From Oceanobacillus luteolus (GTDB taxonomy: Bacteria; Bacillota; Bacilli; Bacillales; Amphibacillaceae), in assembly GCF_023715655.1 (NCBI RefSeq), contig NZ_JAMBON010000006.1:1-64000 (forward strand): a stretch of DNA of 64,000 nucleotides, read 5' to 3'. A program made the position numbers and the translations under genes. The notes under the pieces were generated by a model. The model was given only the letters and a program-made list of their open reading frames with translations, searched no databases and had not been told where the DNA came from. Within the stretch, counting starts at the first letter, position 1; each line of letters starts with the position of its first letter. Below are positions 42,787-50,780 of the stretch, piece by piece.

Positions 42787-44154
42787 ATGAACAACAGATA
42801 TGGAAGAATTCTCTGGTTAAACCGTTTAACACCAGTACAATTATTACTGCTTTTTTATATCGCTGCAGTAGCAGTTTCAACTATTTTACTTGCATTACCC
42901 CCTTCATATCAAGAGGGAGTCTCCATCCCATTTATCGATCTGTTATTTACTGCTGTCAGCGCGCTTAGCATAACGGGATTAAGCTCGATTTCCATCGTAG
43001 ATACATTCAGTACGACGGGAATTATCTTTTTGACGATAATATTACATCTTGGCGCAGTTGGAGTCATGGCGATGAGTACATTGATTTGGCTGCTATTTGG
43101 GAAAAAGATTGGTCTGAATGAAAGAAGATTGATTATGACTGATCAAAATCAGACAAGTTTTGAAGGGATTGTCCGTTTAATAAAGGAAATTATCATCCTA
43201 ATTCTGGTTGTTGAATTCATCTTTGTTCTCGTTCTGGGCACATATTTTTCACTTTATTACGGGATTCCGTTGCAAGAAGCATTTTTTCACGGCTATTTCA
43301 GCACGATTACTGCAATATCCAATGCGGGATTTGATCTGACTGGTGCATCGATGATTCCTTTTAAAAATGATTATTTTTATCAGCTGATCACTATCTTTTT
43401 AATTATTTTTGGGGCAATTGGCTTCCCTGTGTTAATTGAACTAAAGGAATACATATTATACAGACGGAAAAACAAGACAATTTTTCGTTTCACTTTGTTT
43501 TTTAAAGTGACGACAATTACATTCGGTGTACTAGTTTTTATAGGTACTATAGGTATATATATTTTCGATCGTAAAGATTTTTTCCAAAATATGATCTGGC
43601 ACGAAGCTTTCTTTTACTCTCTATTCCAGTCCGTTACGACAAGGAGTGGTGGACTCGCTACACTGGATGTAAGCTTGTTATCAGAAGCGAATCAATTATT
43701 TTTGTCGTTTTTGATGTTTATCGGTGCTTCACCGAGCAGTGCTGGCGGTGGCATCAGAACGACTACTTTCGCCCTGTTGATCTTATTTATCTATTCATAT
43801 ATGCGAGGACAAAAGCATGTACGGATTTTTCAGAGGGAAGTGCATGAAGACGATATTAAAAAAGCGATGATCATCACTATGGGAGCAGGAATGTTTGTAT
43901 TTGCATCAATTTTATTTGTATCGGCAATTGAGGAATTAACCTTAATGCAGATCCTATTTGAGGTCAGCTCTGCATTCGGTACAGTAGGCCTCTCTATGGG
44001 AATTACAGTAGAGCTCAGCGTCGCCAGTAAAATAGTGTTGATGATACTTATGTTTATTGGAAGGGTGGGGGTCATCACTTTCCTGCTTATGTTCCAACCA
44101 AAAGCCACAATGTCAAATATCCATTACCCTAAAGAGAGAATGATCATTGGCTAA
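42787..44154 (+). CDS. Ktr potassium uptake channel, KtrB/KtrD type
   Basis: A 455-residue K+-translocating subunit with four M1-P-M2 repeats. Pore loops show the Gly of each selectivity filter: SALSITGLSSIS, AISNAGFDL, TTRSGGLATLD and FGTVGLSMG. A GAS-rich gate loop (GASPSSAGGGIRTTT) lies in the third repeat. It needs a KtrA/KtrC RCK partner; ktrC is in this window at 57.5 kb but is unlinked, as for ktrC/ktrD in Bacillus subtilis. Start ATG 42787 has TAGGGGTATTTA before it. Confidence 0.92.
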   Translation: MNNRYGRILWLNRLTPVQLLLLFYIAAVAVSTILLALPPSYQEGVSIPFIDLLFTAVSALSITGLSSISIVDTFSTTGIIFLTIILHLGAVGVMAMSTLIWLLFGKKIGLNERRLIMTDQNQTSFEGIVRLIKEIIILILVVEFIFVLVLGTYFSLYYGIPLQEAFFHGYFSTITAISNAGFDLTGASMIPFKNDYFYQLITIFLIIFGAIGFPVLIELKEYILYRRKNKTIFRFTLFFKVTTITFGVLVFIGTIGIYIFDRKDFFQNMIWHEAFFYSLFQSVTTRSGGLATLDVSLLSEANQLFLSFLMFIGASPSSAGGGIRTTTFALLILFIYSYMRGQKHVRIFQREVHEDDIKKAMIITMGAGMFVFASILFVSAIEELTLMQILFEVSSAFGTVGLSMGITVELSVASKIVLMILMFIGRVGVITFLLMFQPKATMSNIHYPKERMIIG

Positions 44155-44188
44155 ATAGATAACATAAATTATTCGCTTATAAAACAAA

Positions 44189-44230
44189 ATAGCTTGTGCA
44201 TGAGGGTATATGCACAAGCTATCATTCTTT
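44189..44230. terminator. Terminator between ktr and yjcZ
   Basis: ATAGCTTGTGCAT pairs with ATGCACAAGCTAT around GAGGGTAT; a T-run follows at 44227. It ends just before the convergent yjcZ stop. Confidence 0.85.
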
Positions 44231-44231
44231 T

Positions 44232-44360
44232 TTAGTAGAAAAATGCTGCTCCGACGATAATAAGCAAGATAAAAAGCACGACGATTAGAGCGAAGTTATT
44301 ATAACCGCCGTATCCGTAACCGCCGCCGCCATAGCATCCTCCGCCATATCCAAAGCCCAT
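44232..44360 (-). CDS. YjcZ-family sporulation peptide
   Basis: The 42-residue peptide has a Gly/Tyr-rich head ([18 protein letters not shown]) and a C-terminal membrane helix ([19 protein letters not shown]), the exact layout of YjcZ-type coat/spore peptides. GGGAGGTGAAACGT precedes the ATG. The promoter at 44388-44414 matches the sigma-K consensus, so it is expressed late in the mother cell. Function unknown in the family. Confidence 0.85.
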   Translation of the reverse strand: MGFGYGGGCYGGGGYGYGGYNNFALIVVLFILLIIVGAAFFY

Positions 44361-44387
44361 ACGTTTCACCTCCCATATCTACAGTGT

Positions 44388-44414
44388 TACTATATGCAAA
44401 TGGGGGAAAAACGT
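44388..44414 (-). promoter_or_regulatory. Sigma-K promoter of the yjcZ-type gene
   Basis: On the minus strand AC (44414-44413), exactly 16 bases, then CATATAGTA (44396-44388), matching AC-N16-CATANNNTA. Confidence 0.75.
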
Positions 44415-44453
44415 ATAGACGAATACACAGAAAGTACAAGCTGTTACAAAAAA

Positions 44454-45590
44454 TTAATTCGATATTTCTTTAATATTTGTTATCTTTAATTGATCATTTT
44501 CATACGAAAATGTAAACTGAAAGCTCTTCGACGTTGTCAGTTCATCCTCTTGGTTATCCTCACGTTTTATGATATCCACTTTTATTGTAGATTGAATTTG
44601 ATTATTATCCAATAACTCACTGTCTGTATCTTTAATCCTCAAGTCAACAATGTGAATATAACGATTTCTGAAATCTGAATAAGAAGCGCTTTGTTGCAGT
44701 CCACTTCCAAGAAGTGAATAAGCACTAATATAGTCACGGATGGCTATGCTGTCCCAGAAGTACTCTGTAAGGTAAATTGCATCTTCTAATCCTTGCTCTT
44801 CATTTATCGTATTCACGATATCGGTTATGCTTGCGAAATTCAATTCATCATTTTTTGCCTGATTGGACCATTCTTTCACTTCATCGATTACTTCATGAAC
44901 CGGTATACTAAATCCAATTAATCCATCTTGCGTACCTACTGAATTTATTCCAATAATTTCACCGGTCTCTCTATGAATGAGTGGCCCTCCGCTATTACCA
45001 TGGGTAATCTGGGCAGAAATTTGGTATGCGTCGGAATAATTGTAACCATCTACTTCAAAATTGCGTTCTGTACCAGAAATGATCCCTAATGTAACTGTAT
45101 TCTGAAAACCGTGAGGACTGCCTAGTGCAATCACTTCATCTCCAATCTCTGCTACTTCTTCTGAGAGGGGGAGTGGATCGCCATTGGCTAATTGGGGTAC
45201 ACGAATCACTGCAATATCAGTTACCTCACTTATACCTATAACAGCAGCAGGGTAAAATCTTGCATTTGCTGTTTTTACGTAAATTGCCTCTGCATGCTCA
45301 ATAACATGGGCATTCGTAATAATATCACCTTTATCATTATATAAGAAACCAGATCCTGTAATAGTCTGATGTTCGTTATGCCCCTCAATTTGAATGACAC
45401 TTTTTTCAGCTTCATGGATGATTGATTTTAAATCCAAACTACCGTTGTTTTCCTGTATAAGATTTATAACAGGTTGATTTACTGTAAGCTCATCAGCTTT
45501 CCAATCGGAATACATTTTTATCATAATGAATATCCCAAGCAGTAGGGAGGTGATGGATAATGCTATTGCGATAATGCTTCTTTGTTTCAA
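44454..45590 (-). CDS. Membrane-anchored S1C (HtrA-like) protease without PDZ
   Basis: The 378-residue protein has an N-terminal membrane anchor (about residues 5-27) and an extracytoplasmic trypsin-like domain with the triad H95 (TNAHVIE), D125 (VTDIAVIRV) and S200 (THGNSGGPL). No PDZ domain follows; instead about 120 residues fold plausibly as an NTF2-like domain (AIRDYISAYSLLGSGLQ to the end), as found in TcaA-type membrane proteins. It likely degrades misfolded exported proteins or cleaves a partner. It lies 32 bases after the zinc-ribbon protein gene, so the two are probably cotranscribed. Confidence 0.85.
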   Translation of the reverse strand: MKQRSIIAIALSITSLLLGIFIMIKMYSDWKADELTVNQPVINLIQENNGSLDLKSIIHEAEKSVIQIEGHNEHQTITGSGFLYNDKGDIITNAHVIEHAEAIYVKTANARFYPAAVIGISEVTDIAVIRVPQLANGDPLPLSEEVAEIGDEVIALGSPHGFQNTVTLGIISGTERNFEVDGYNYSDAYQISAQITHGNSGGPLIHRETGEIIGINSVGTQDGLIGFSIPVHEVIDEVKEWSNQAKNDELNFASITDIVNTINEEQGLEDAIYLTEYFWDSIAIRDYISAYSLLGSGLQQSASYSDFRNRYIHIVDLRIKDTDSELLDNNQIQSTIKVDIIKREDNQEDELTTSKSFQFTFSYENDQLKITNIKEISN

Positions 45591-45622
45591 TTCTTTTCAC
45601 CTCATTATTCATGACCGTATTA

Positions 45623-46774
45623 TTATTCGGTATACCATGTGATTTTTTTGACTTCCGCTGATATATCTGAACTTTTATCTTCTAGATCGAAGTGAGTGAA
45701 TTCAAATCTTCCGTGTTCAGTTGGATAAAGAACATCCGGGAAAACATAAATCTCATTTGATAAAAATTCTTCTTCATTCCGGGATAGGGAGTATTCAACA
45801 AGAATAGAATTTATAGGTACTGTGGCATTACTTTTCACTTCACCTTTAATGACGATTTTTCCATCTTTATCATTTTCCACGTCAACAGAAACCAGTTCTA
45901 TTGCATCGTTTTTGTTTATCTGATTTTCTTTATATGCTGTATCCATCGCTTGTTCCAGTCGCTCATTAATAGCTGATTCAAACGATAGCTTTTCTTTATT
46001 GATATTTGTCAGCAAGCTTTGTAGTTTTTCGGAATCTGGAGCATATTTTAAACCGTCTTCCGTAATCAATAATGCATCATTAAACTGCTTGTCATTCAAT
46101 GCTTCACTTGCTTTTGAAAAGGTGTAATCAACCAGTTGTTCTCTTAATTGTAAAGCAATTTCATTTGCGTCAGGATGTTTTATTTCTTCCGCTTCCCAAA
46201 TCAATATTCTAATTTCATCGATAGAAGGTGTCTGAGATAGTTTTGCCTGTAGCTCTTGAAGACGCACCAACGCCTGGAATTCATCAATTTTTTCTACCAG
46301 CGTACTTACAATTGAACCATGATAAGTGTTTAAGTTATTCTCTGCTTCGTGTATAAGTTCTAATGAATGATTATAATCTTCATTTTCTAAAGTTTGTTTA
46401 GCTTTATCCAACTGCTCTTCAATTCTTAGAGCATCTTTTGAGAATCGTAGGGCAATTTGAGCTTGGGTAAAGTCTTTTCTATGCTGAAGGGATTCTTGCA
46501 GCAATTCACCTGCTTTTTTATATTCCTCTTCAAGTAAAAGATTTTCAGCCTCATTATATAACTCCATTGCTTTTGCGGATTGATTATTTAAATAGAGATA
46601 AAAAACTCCAATAACTATAATTACAACAGCAACAGTAACAATAGGAAGAATCCACCACTTATTAAACTGTTTCGTATGAAGGCGTGATTCTATATCTGGG
46701 AGCGCCTTGCCACATTTTATACAATAGTGTTCATCCTGATTTACTTTAGTTCCACAATTCGGACAATAATACAT
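45623..46774 (-). CDS. Zinc-ribbon single-pass membrane protein
   Basis: The 383-residue protein starts with a cytosolic zinc ribbon (C4, C7, C18, C21), then a membrane helix (about 40-64). Outside is a long helical, TPR/coiled-coil-like region (about 65-270) and a C-terminal beta-rich domain resembling FxLYD (VKSNATVPINSILVEYSL). The layout is like the TcaA/YvbJ group of envelope-stress proteins. ATG follows TTGGAGGTGATATC. It heads a two-gene operon with the HtrA-like protease, suggesting a sensor or adaptor for it. The role is inference. Confidence 0.75.
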   Translation of the reverse strand: MYYCPNCGTKVNQDEHYCIKCGKALPDIESRLHTKQFNKWWILPIVTVAVVIIVIGVFYLYLNNQSAKAMELYNEAENLLLEEEYKKAGELLQESLQHRKDFTQAQIALRFSKDALRIEEQLDKAKQTLENEDYNHSLELIHEAENNLNTYHGSIVSTLVEKIDEFQALVRLQELQAKLSQTPSIDEIRILIWEAEEIKHPDANEIALQLREQLVDYTFSKASEALNDKQFNDALLITEDGLKYAPDSEKLQSLLTNINKEKLSFESAINERLEQAMDTAYKENQINKNDAIELVSVDVENDKDGKIVIKGEVKSNATVPINSILVEYSLSRNEEEFLSNEIYVFPDVLYPTEHGRFEFTHFDLEDKSSDISAEVKKITWYTE

Positions 46775-46927
46775 GATATCACCTCCAACAATCTTTCATC
46801 ATTTTATCACAATATACTTTATTTAGGAGAAAAAAATTGTTATGATAGAAGGGATGATAAGGTACATAGCATTAACTTTAATTAAAAATGTTTAATCATA
46901 ACGTCTAGGGTGAGAGGGAGGATTTAA

Positions 46928-47008
46928 ATGGAGACAATTTTTGCTGTAGTTCTTTTTGGAGTTCTTATTTTAAATATCGGATTTTGCATTTTGGATAATG
47001 AAAAATAG
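46928..47008 (+). CDS. 26-residue membrane peptide
   Basis: ATG 46928 is preceded by GAGAGGGAGGATTTAA, a strong ribosome site. The peptide is one hydrophobic helix (IFAVVLFGVLILNIGFCIL) flanked by Glu at the start and DNEK at the end. A terminator follows eight bases after the stop. Upstream (46801-46900) is AT-rich with TATGAT-like boxes. Such peptides may be type I toxins or small regulators of membrane enzymes, but nothing decides this. Confidence 0.5.
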   Translation: METIFAVVLFGVLILNIGFCILDNEK

Positions 47009-47015
47009 TCAATAT

Positions 47016-47055
47016 AACAGGGCAGATCAACTAGTGACTGCCCTGTTTACTTTTA
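47016..47055. terminator. Terminator between the small peptide and signal peptidase genes
   Basis: AACAGGGCAG (47016-47025) pairs with CTGCCCTGTT (47038-47047); TTACTTTTATT follows on the plus strand. Confidence 0.8.
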
Positions 47056-47577
47056 TTATTCTGTACGTTCCCATTCGGTAAATGGGTAGATGATCAGTTC
47101 CGATTTACCGATTATTTCATCTCTGTGAATATAACCCAAACCATTCCTGCTATCCTTACTTATTGCACGGTTATCTCCCATAACAAAGTAACTGTTCTGA
47201 GGGACACGAATCGGGCCATACTCTCCTGTCTTACCACGGACTTCTTCGCTTAGAAACGTTTCTATATATCTTTCACCATTGATATATAATTCACTATTTC
47301 TTATTTCAATTATTTCTCCGGGTAATGCAATAATCCGTTTTACATAATTCTTATTTGGTTGCTGAATAATGATGATATCTCCACGCTTAGGCTCATCAAT
47401 GAAGTAGACAATCTTATTAAAAATTAATCTCTCGCCATCTTCCAGTGTTGGTTCCATGCTATCTCCTTCAACTATAGACGTGGCGAAAATGAAGTTTTGT
47501 ACAAAAAGTGCAATCACGATTGCAAGTACCATGGCTTTTAGCCACTGGATCCATTCATTTTTTTGTTTTGAAGCCAA
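47056..47577 (-). CDS. lepB: Type I signal peptidase
   Basis: The enzyme removes signal peptides from exported proteins at the outer membrane face. The 173-residue protein has one N-terminal anchor (about residues 12-32), the catalytic serine S40 in EGDSMEPTL and the general base K80 in YVKRIIALPGE, plus the GDNR...SKDSRNG box. It is the SipS/SipT single-anchor type. I chose TTG 47577, six bases after AAAAGGGTGG; an ATG at 47604 has no ribosome site and sits in a promoter -10-like TATAAA. Single gene. Confidence 0.93.
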   Translation of the reverse strand: MASKQKNEWIQWLKAMVLAIVIALFVQNFIFATSIVEGDSMEPTLEDGERLIFNKIVYFIDEPKRGDIIIIQQPNKNYVKRIIALPGEIIEIRNSELYINGERYIETFLSEEVRGKTGEYGPIRVPQNSYFVMGDNRAISKDSRNGLGYIHRDEIIGKSELIIYPFTEWERTE

Positions 47578-47900
47578 CTGATGCCACCCTTTTCTATTTC
47601 TCATTCATTTTTATACTAGCATATATGAAGGTCATAATCGATGATAATTACGTTAATTTATTCTATAGAATCATTTGTTTCTGTAAATTATGGGCAGAAT
47701 TTCTTACCAGAATGTACTAGATTGCTCAAATAGAAACAAGAAATAAAGATAGAAACATCATGCGGAGCGTAAGACCTAAGTTAAAATATCCATGAAAGTG
47801 TTTGTTAAATTGCGCATAGTGCTTTTAAATGGGTGATTTATTTGAAAATTCAATGTAAATATCATATAATAAAAATGAAATATTAAATTTTCCTTTAATT

Positions 47901-47927
47901 TTGAACAAAAGTTCCGAAAATGTTCAA
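47901..47927. promoter_or_regulatory. Dyad with LexA-like core before fbpB
   Basis: TTGAACA (47901-47907) and TGTTCAA (47921-47927) are inverted; within them GAAC-AAAA-GTTC (47903-47914) matches the LexA core GAAC-N4-GTTC. It lies about 45 bases before a TATAAT box at 47959-47964. No Fur box was seen. Confidence 0.35.
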
Positions 47928-47994
47928 ATAATTTCGATTAAAAAGAAGGAGAATTGGGTATAATAAAAATAGAATGTACAAAGGAGTGCGAAAA

Positions 47995-48165
47995 ATGAGA
48001 CCAAAACGTCTAAGTTTCGAACAACTAGTAAACCAAAATATTAGGGAATTACTAGATGATGAAAATAGTTTAAACCAGCTTGAAATGAGAATTGAGAAGA
48101 GGCATGAAGCTCTCACGCGGAAAAAACGTGATCAAGACGCTGAGTTCTACTCTAACGAAAGATAA
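47995..48165 (+). CDS. fbpB: FbpB-family small basic protein
   Basis: The 56-residue protein has the family start RPKRLSFEQLVNQNIRELL and a coiled, basic middle (MRIEKRHEALTRKKR). In Bacillus subtilis FbpB is Fur-regulated and assists the small RNA FsrA in iron sparing. ATG 47995 follows AAGGAGTGCGAAAA. An extended -10 (TGGGTATAAT) lies at 47955-47964. A Fur box is not evident here; a GAAC-N4-GTTC dyad is found instead. Family call is good, regulation open. Confidence 0.75.
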   Translation: MRPKRLSFEQLVNQNIRELLDDENSLNQLEMRIEKRHEALTRKKRDQDAEFYSNER

Positions 48166-48170
48166 TATAT

Positions 48171-48210
48171 AAAAAACGAAGGGAAGTGAATTCTTCCCTT
48201 CGTTTTTTAT
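48171..48210. terminator. Bidirectional terminator, fbpB / EamA
   Basis: AAAAAACGAAGGGAAG pairs with CTTCCCTTCGTTTTTT around TGAATT. Confidence 0.92.
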
Positions 48211-48211
48211 T

Positions 48212-49114
48212 TTATCCTGCTTTATCTATCATCGCAAGTTCTTTTTTACTATAAAGTTGAACGATGATTACTGCTCCGATGATACATAGCATTCCTATCA
48301 TTTGAAAGATAGAGAATGGCTCTGTGAAGATGGTGATTCCTATCAAGGTTGCAACGACTGGTTCAATCGTTGTCAATATTGCAGCCTTAGATGCTTCTGT
48401 CTGATTTAATCCATAAGTATATACGATATATGCTACGGCAGTCGGCAATAAGCCTAAACCGAATGCATACATAAGTACCATAGGGTCCATCAACAATCCA
48501 GCTTTTTCTCTGTATGGAAAAAAGGGGATAAGAGCGATTGCTGCTGTTAGGAATGTAAATGTTGTGATCGAAAGACTGGAGTACTTTACTAATGCATATT
48601 TACTAAAGATACTATAAAGCGCGTATCCAATTCCTGAACCAATACCAAATATAATTGCTCCCACTTTAAAAGCATTTTTATCGAAGGGAATCAGCCCTAC
48701 GACGAGACTAGTTCCGAATAAAGTAATGAAGAGAGAAAGGATTTTAACTCTCGTAAGGCTTTCCTTAAATAAAAAGAACGAAAAGATAGTTACAAACATT
48801 GGTCCGGTGTATAACAATGCCGTCGCAACTGGGATAGAAGAAATTTCAATAGCTGTGAACAAGCAATAGTTAAAGAATATAATACTGAAAATCCCAGTTC
48901 CAACAAAGTATTTAATATCAATAAGCTTATGTAGAGCAAGTTGTTTCGGTGCAGTAAGGAGTAAATATAGTACCAGGATCATTGCTGAACTCCATACTCT
49001 TAAGGTTACTACTTCCATTGGTGTAAAATTAAAGCCATAAAGATTTTTTACAAAGAACCCTATAGTCCCCCATAATGCCGCTCCAATTAGAATGCAAACA
49101 AAAGCTTTATTCAA
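48212..49114 (-). CDS. EamA-family (DMT) transporter
   Basis: The 300-residue protein has ten helices in two EamA repeats (start LIGAALWGTIGFFVKNL; second repeat GIGYALYSIFSKYAL), the usual length for RhaT/YdcZ-like exporters. The segment LLPTAVAYIVYTYGLNQTEASKAAILTTIEPVVA, quoted by position near 215-250, is typical of amino-acid or metabolite exporters; the substrate is unknown. ATG 49114 has only a weak ribosome site (AAAGGCAGCGATC). Single gene. Confidence 0.85.
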   Translation of the reverse strand: MNKAFVCILIGAALWGTIGFFVKNLYGFNFTPMEVVTLRVWSSAMILVLYLLLTAPKQLALHKLIDIKYFVGTGIFSIIFFNYCLFTAIEISSIPVATALLYTGPMFVTIFSFFLFKESLTRVKILSLFITLFGTSLVVGLIPFDKNAFKVGAIIFGIGSGIGYALYSIFSKYALVKYSSLSITTFTFLTAAIALIPFFPYREKAGLLMDPMVLMYAFGLGLLPTAVAYIVYTYGLNQTEASKAAILTTIEPVVATLIGITIFTEPFSIFQMIGMLCIIGAVIIVQLYSKKELAMIDKAG

Positions 49115-49243
49115 CTTGATCGCTGCCTTTCCAATAAGTTGTCTACTATTATAACATTATCAATTAATAAAAATGTATGGGAATGTTAAGAATTGGGAAT
49201 AATTTAGAAGTAGAATGTTAAATTGTGGGTGGGGGTTCCTTTG

Positions 49244-49576
49244 ATGGATGACTTCTTCACTAACTGGATTGTATTTCACCATCATTATATTTTTTTAATC
49301 GCTGGACTTTTATTTCTCGGTTGTGCGTTTGTATTGGCAAATCGATTGATAAAATGGGGCATGAAAACTGGTAGTGGATATCTGCTCAGCTTTGTCCTAG
49401 GTAGTCTTTTTTTTCTAAATCTCTTTTTCTTTATTTTAGTGATTGGAAATGAAGAAGCACAGGCAATAATATTTCTTCCATATCTATTGCAAATTATAGG
49501 TGTGTACGGTTTTCTATTAATTACTGTAAAAGGTTTTAAATCACTATATAAACGATTGATTAATAAAAAGGCGTGA
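49244..49576 (+). CDS. Small three-helix membrane protein
   Basis: A 110-residue protein, not recognised, with three helices (about residues 12-32, 43-68 and 76-98), a His-rich loop (FHHHY) near the start and a basic C-terminus (KGFKSLYKRLINKKA). ATG 49244 has GGGTGGGGG eight bases upstream. The stop codon lies inside the following terminator stem. Confidence 0.6.
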   Translation: MDDFFTNWIVFHHHYIFLIAGLLFLGCAFVLANRLIKWGMKTGSGYLLSFVLGSLFFLNLFFFILVIGNEEAQAIIFLPYLLQIIGVYGFLLITVKGFKSLYKRLINKKA

Positions 49577-49600
49577 ACTTTGTTTCACGCCTTTTTAAAT
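49564..49600. terminator. Terminator after the three-helix protein gene
   Basis: AAAAAGGCGTGAA pairs with TTTCACGCCTTTTT around CTTTG; A and T runs suit both strands, so it may also serve ykyB. Confidence 0.9.
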
Positions 49601-49644
49601 ATGATTATTCAACTACTATCATACTAGGAGCTGAATCGGTGATC

Positions 49645-50106
49645 TTAATGCTTTTTCGTTGGTGGCCATTCCATTTTGCCAAGGGATGAAGGAGTATAGT
49701 AGGAAGATGAATAAGCGTGGCTCCTTTTCTGCCTAGTTACAGGCTTATAGTTGATATAAGGATACAATATACGCTTTGCCTGTGATAGTGACATCTTTGA
49801 TTGGGGATTTCGATAGTTTTTATCTAATGACCCAAGATGTTCCAATTCCTTGAAGTCTTCTTTGGAAGGTGGGATGTGAAAATAATAATTAGCTACTTTT
49901 ACAAGTAGAGTTGAATGTTGATTACTATATTTTGGCCTATCTGAGAAATGTAGTCCTATTTTTTCTGCGTGTTTCTCCCTCAGTAGTTTATTGATTGCTT
50001 CCTTTTTAATATAATATAAATGTTGTGGCTCAGGCGCTGTTTTTGCGTGCCGGTTTACTGTAAATATGGCTTGTGCTATTTCTTGCAGATCTATATCAGC
50101 ACTCAT
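49645..50106 (-). CDS. ykyB: YkyB-family protein
   Basis: The 153-residue protein matches Bacillus YkyB throughout: AIFTVNRHAKTAPEPQHLY, then GLHFSDRPKYSNQHSTLLV and NYYFHIPPSKEDF. The family has no known function. ATG 50106 follows AGAGGTGAAGCAAGGAG. In Bacillus subtilis ykyB neighbours ykuC-ykuD-ykuE; here the ykuE-like gene is 1.3 kb away, with a repeat element and a sco gene inserted between. Confidence 0.88.
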   Translation of the reverse strand: MSADIDLQEIAQAIFTVNRHAKTAPEPQHLYYIKKEAINKLLREKHAEKIGLHFSDRPKYSNQHSTLLVKVANYYFHIPPSKEDFKELEHLGSLDKNYRNPQSKMSLSQAKRILYPYINYKPVTRQKRSHAYSSSYYTPSSLGKMEWPPTKKH

Positions 50107-50229
50107 ATAGTCACTCCTTGCTTCACCTCTAATATAATTCTATCGTACCTTAAAGAAAGCGTTTAATCAATGGTAGAAATAGAATACTGATAAAATGAAT
50201 TTAGGCTAATTGATTTCTTTTGTAGTTCC

Positions 50230-50410
50230 GCAGCCCCCCGATACACCTTCGCTTTCCGTGGGTGGCTGATAAGCCTCCGACGCACAGGATGTGCTAGTGC
50301 AGACGTTGCCACACGACGTGGCGTTCTTAGTCTGCCTCAGGCGTAAGCGCCTTGTGGGGTCTCACCAGCCTAGCGCTCCCACTGGAGTCTTCGGTGTATC
50401 GGGGGGCTGC
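50230..50410. repeat. 181-bp GC-rich hairpin repeat element
   Basis: Perfect 18-bp terminal inverted repeats, GCAGCCCCCCGATACACC (50230-50247) and its complement (50393-50410), enclose a GC-rich core. The core holds nested hairpins: GTGGG/CCCAC, GGCT-gata-AGCC, GCAC-aggat-GTGC, GCAGAC...GTCTGC with inner GCCAC/GTGGC, and AGGCG-taag-CGCCT. No reading frame or transposase is present. It looks like a dispersed non-autonomous repeat of the kind common between genes in Bacillaceae. Confidence 0.7.
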
Positions 50411-50462
50411 TTTGAGCAAAACTTTTTGTGGAGCATTGAATAAAGTAATATATCGTTTACAA

Positions 50463-50663
50463 TTATGCTTCAATGGACTTCATGTACGGAGCAATCCAGA
50501 TAACTCGGAATCCTGTAAAAGTGGAGGTTAGAATGAGACCCCGTCCTGTGGCAATGTCTGGGGCTGAGATTCCTCGTCCTACCAAAAAGATTTACACTAC
50601 CATTTCATTTACATCTGAGGCAACTTGCCGTCTGCGGAAAGAGAAGGGGCCTTGGACTACGGA
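50463..50663 (-). other. Unexplained segment, possible coding remnant or RNA
   Basis: A stretch of clearly higher GC than its surroundings. On the minus strand a 67-codon frame reads like protein (VQGPFSFRRQVASDVNEMVV, a stop at 50592-50594, then IFLVGRGISAPDIATGRG and LILTSTFTGF) to a stop at 50463. On the plus strand 50473-50673 is an uninterrupted 66-codon frame. Neither has a convincing ribosome site. I cannot name a family. It may be a decayed gene end or a structured RNA. Confidence 0.3.
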
Positions 50664-50742
50664 TTACAGCTAAAGGTTTTTCTTCTCAGTTCAGTATGTT
50701 AGCAATTTATATCGATTACTGTTGTTTTATTAAAAAATGGAA

Positions 50743-50773
50743 AGAAAAAAAGCATTTGTAGAAAATGCTTTTA
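50743..50773 (-). terminator. sco gene terminator
   Basis: On the minus strand AAAAGCATTT pairs with AAATGCTTTT around TCTAC, then TTTCTTTCC. Confidence 0.85.
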
Positions 50774-50780
50774 GATGATG

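Noticed and set aside
50230-50410. An insertion sequence
   Set aside because: There is no transposase frame, and no target-site duplication is visible in the flanks; only a non-autonomous repeat can be supported.
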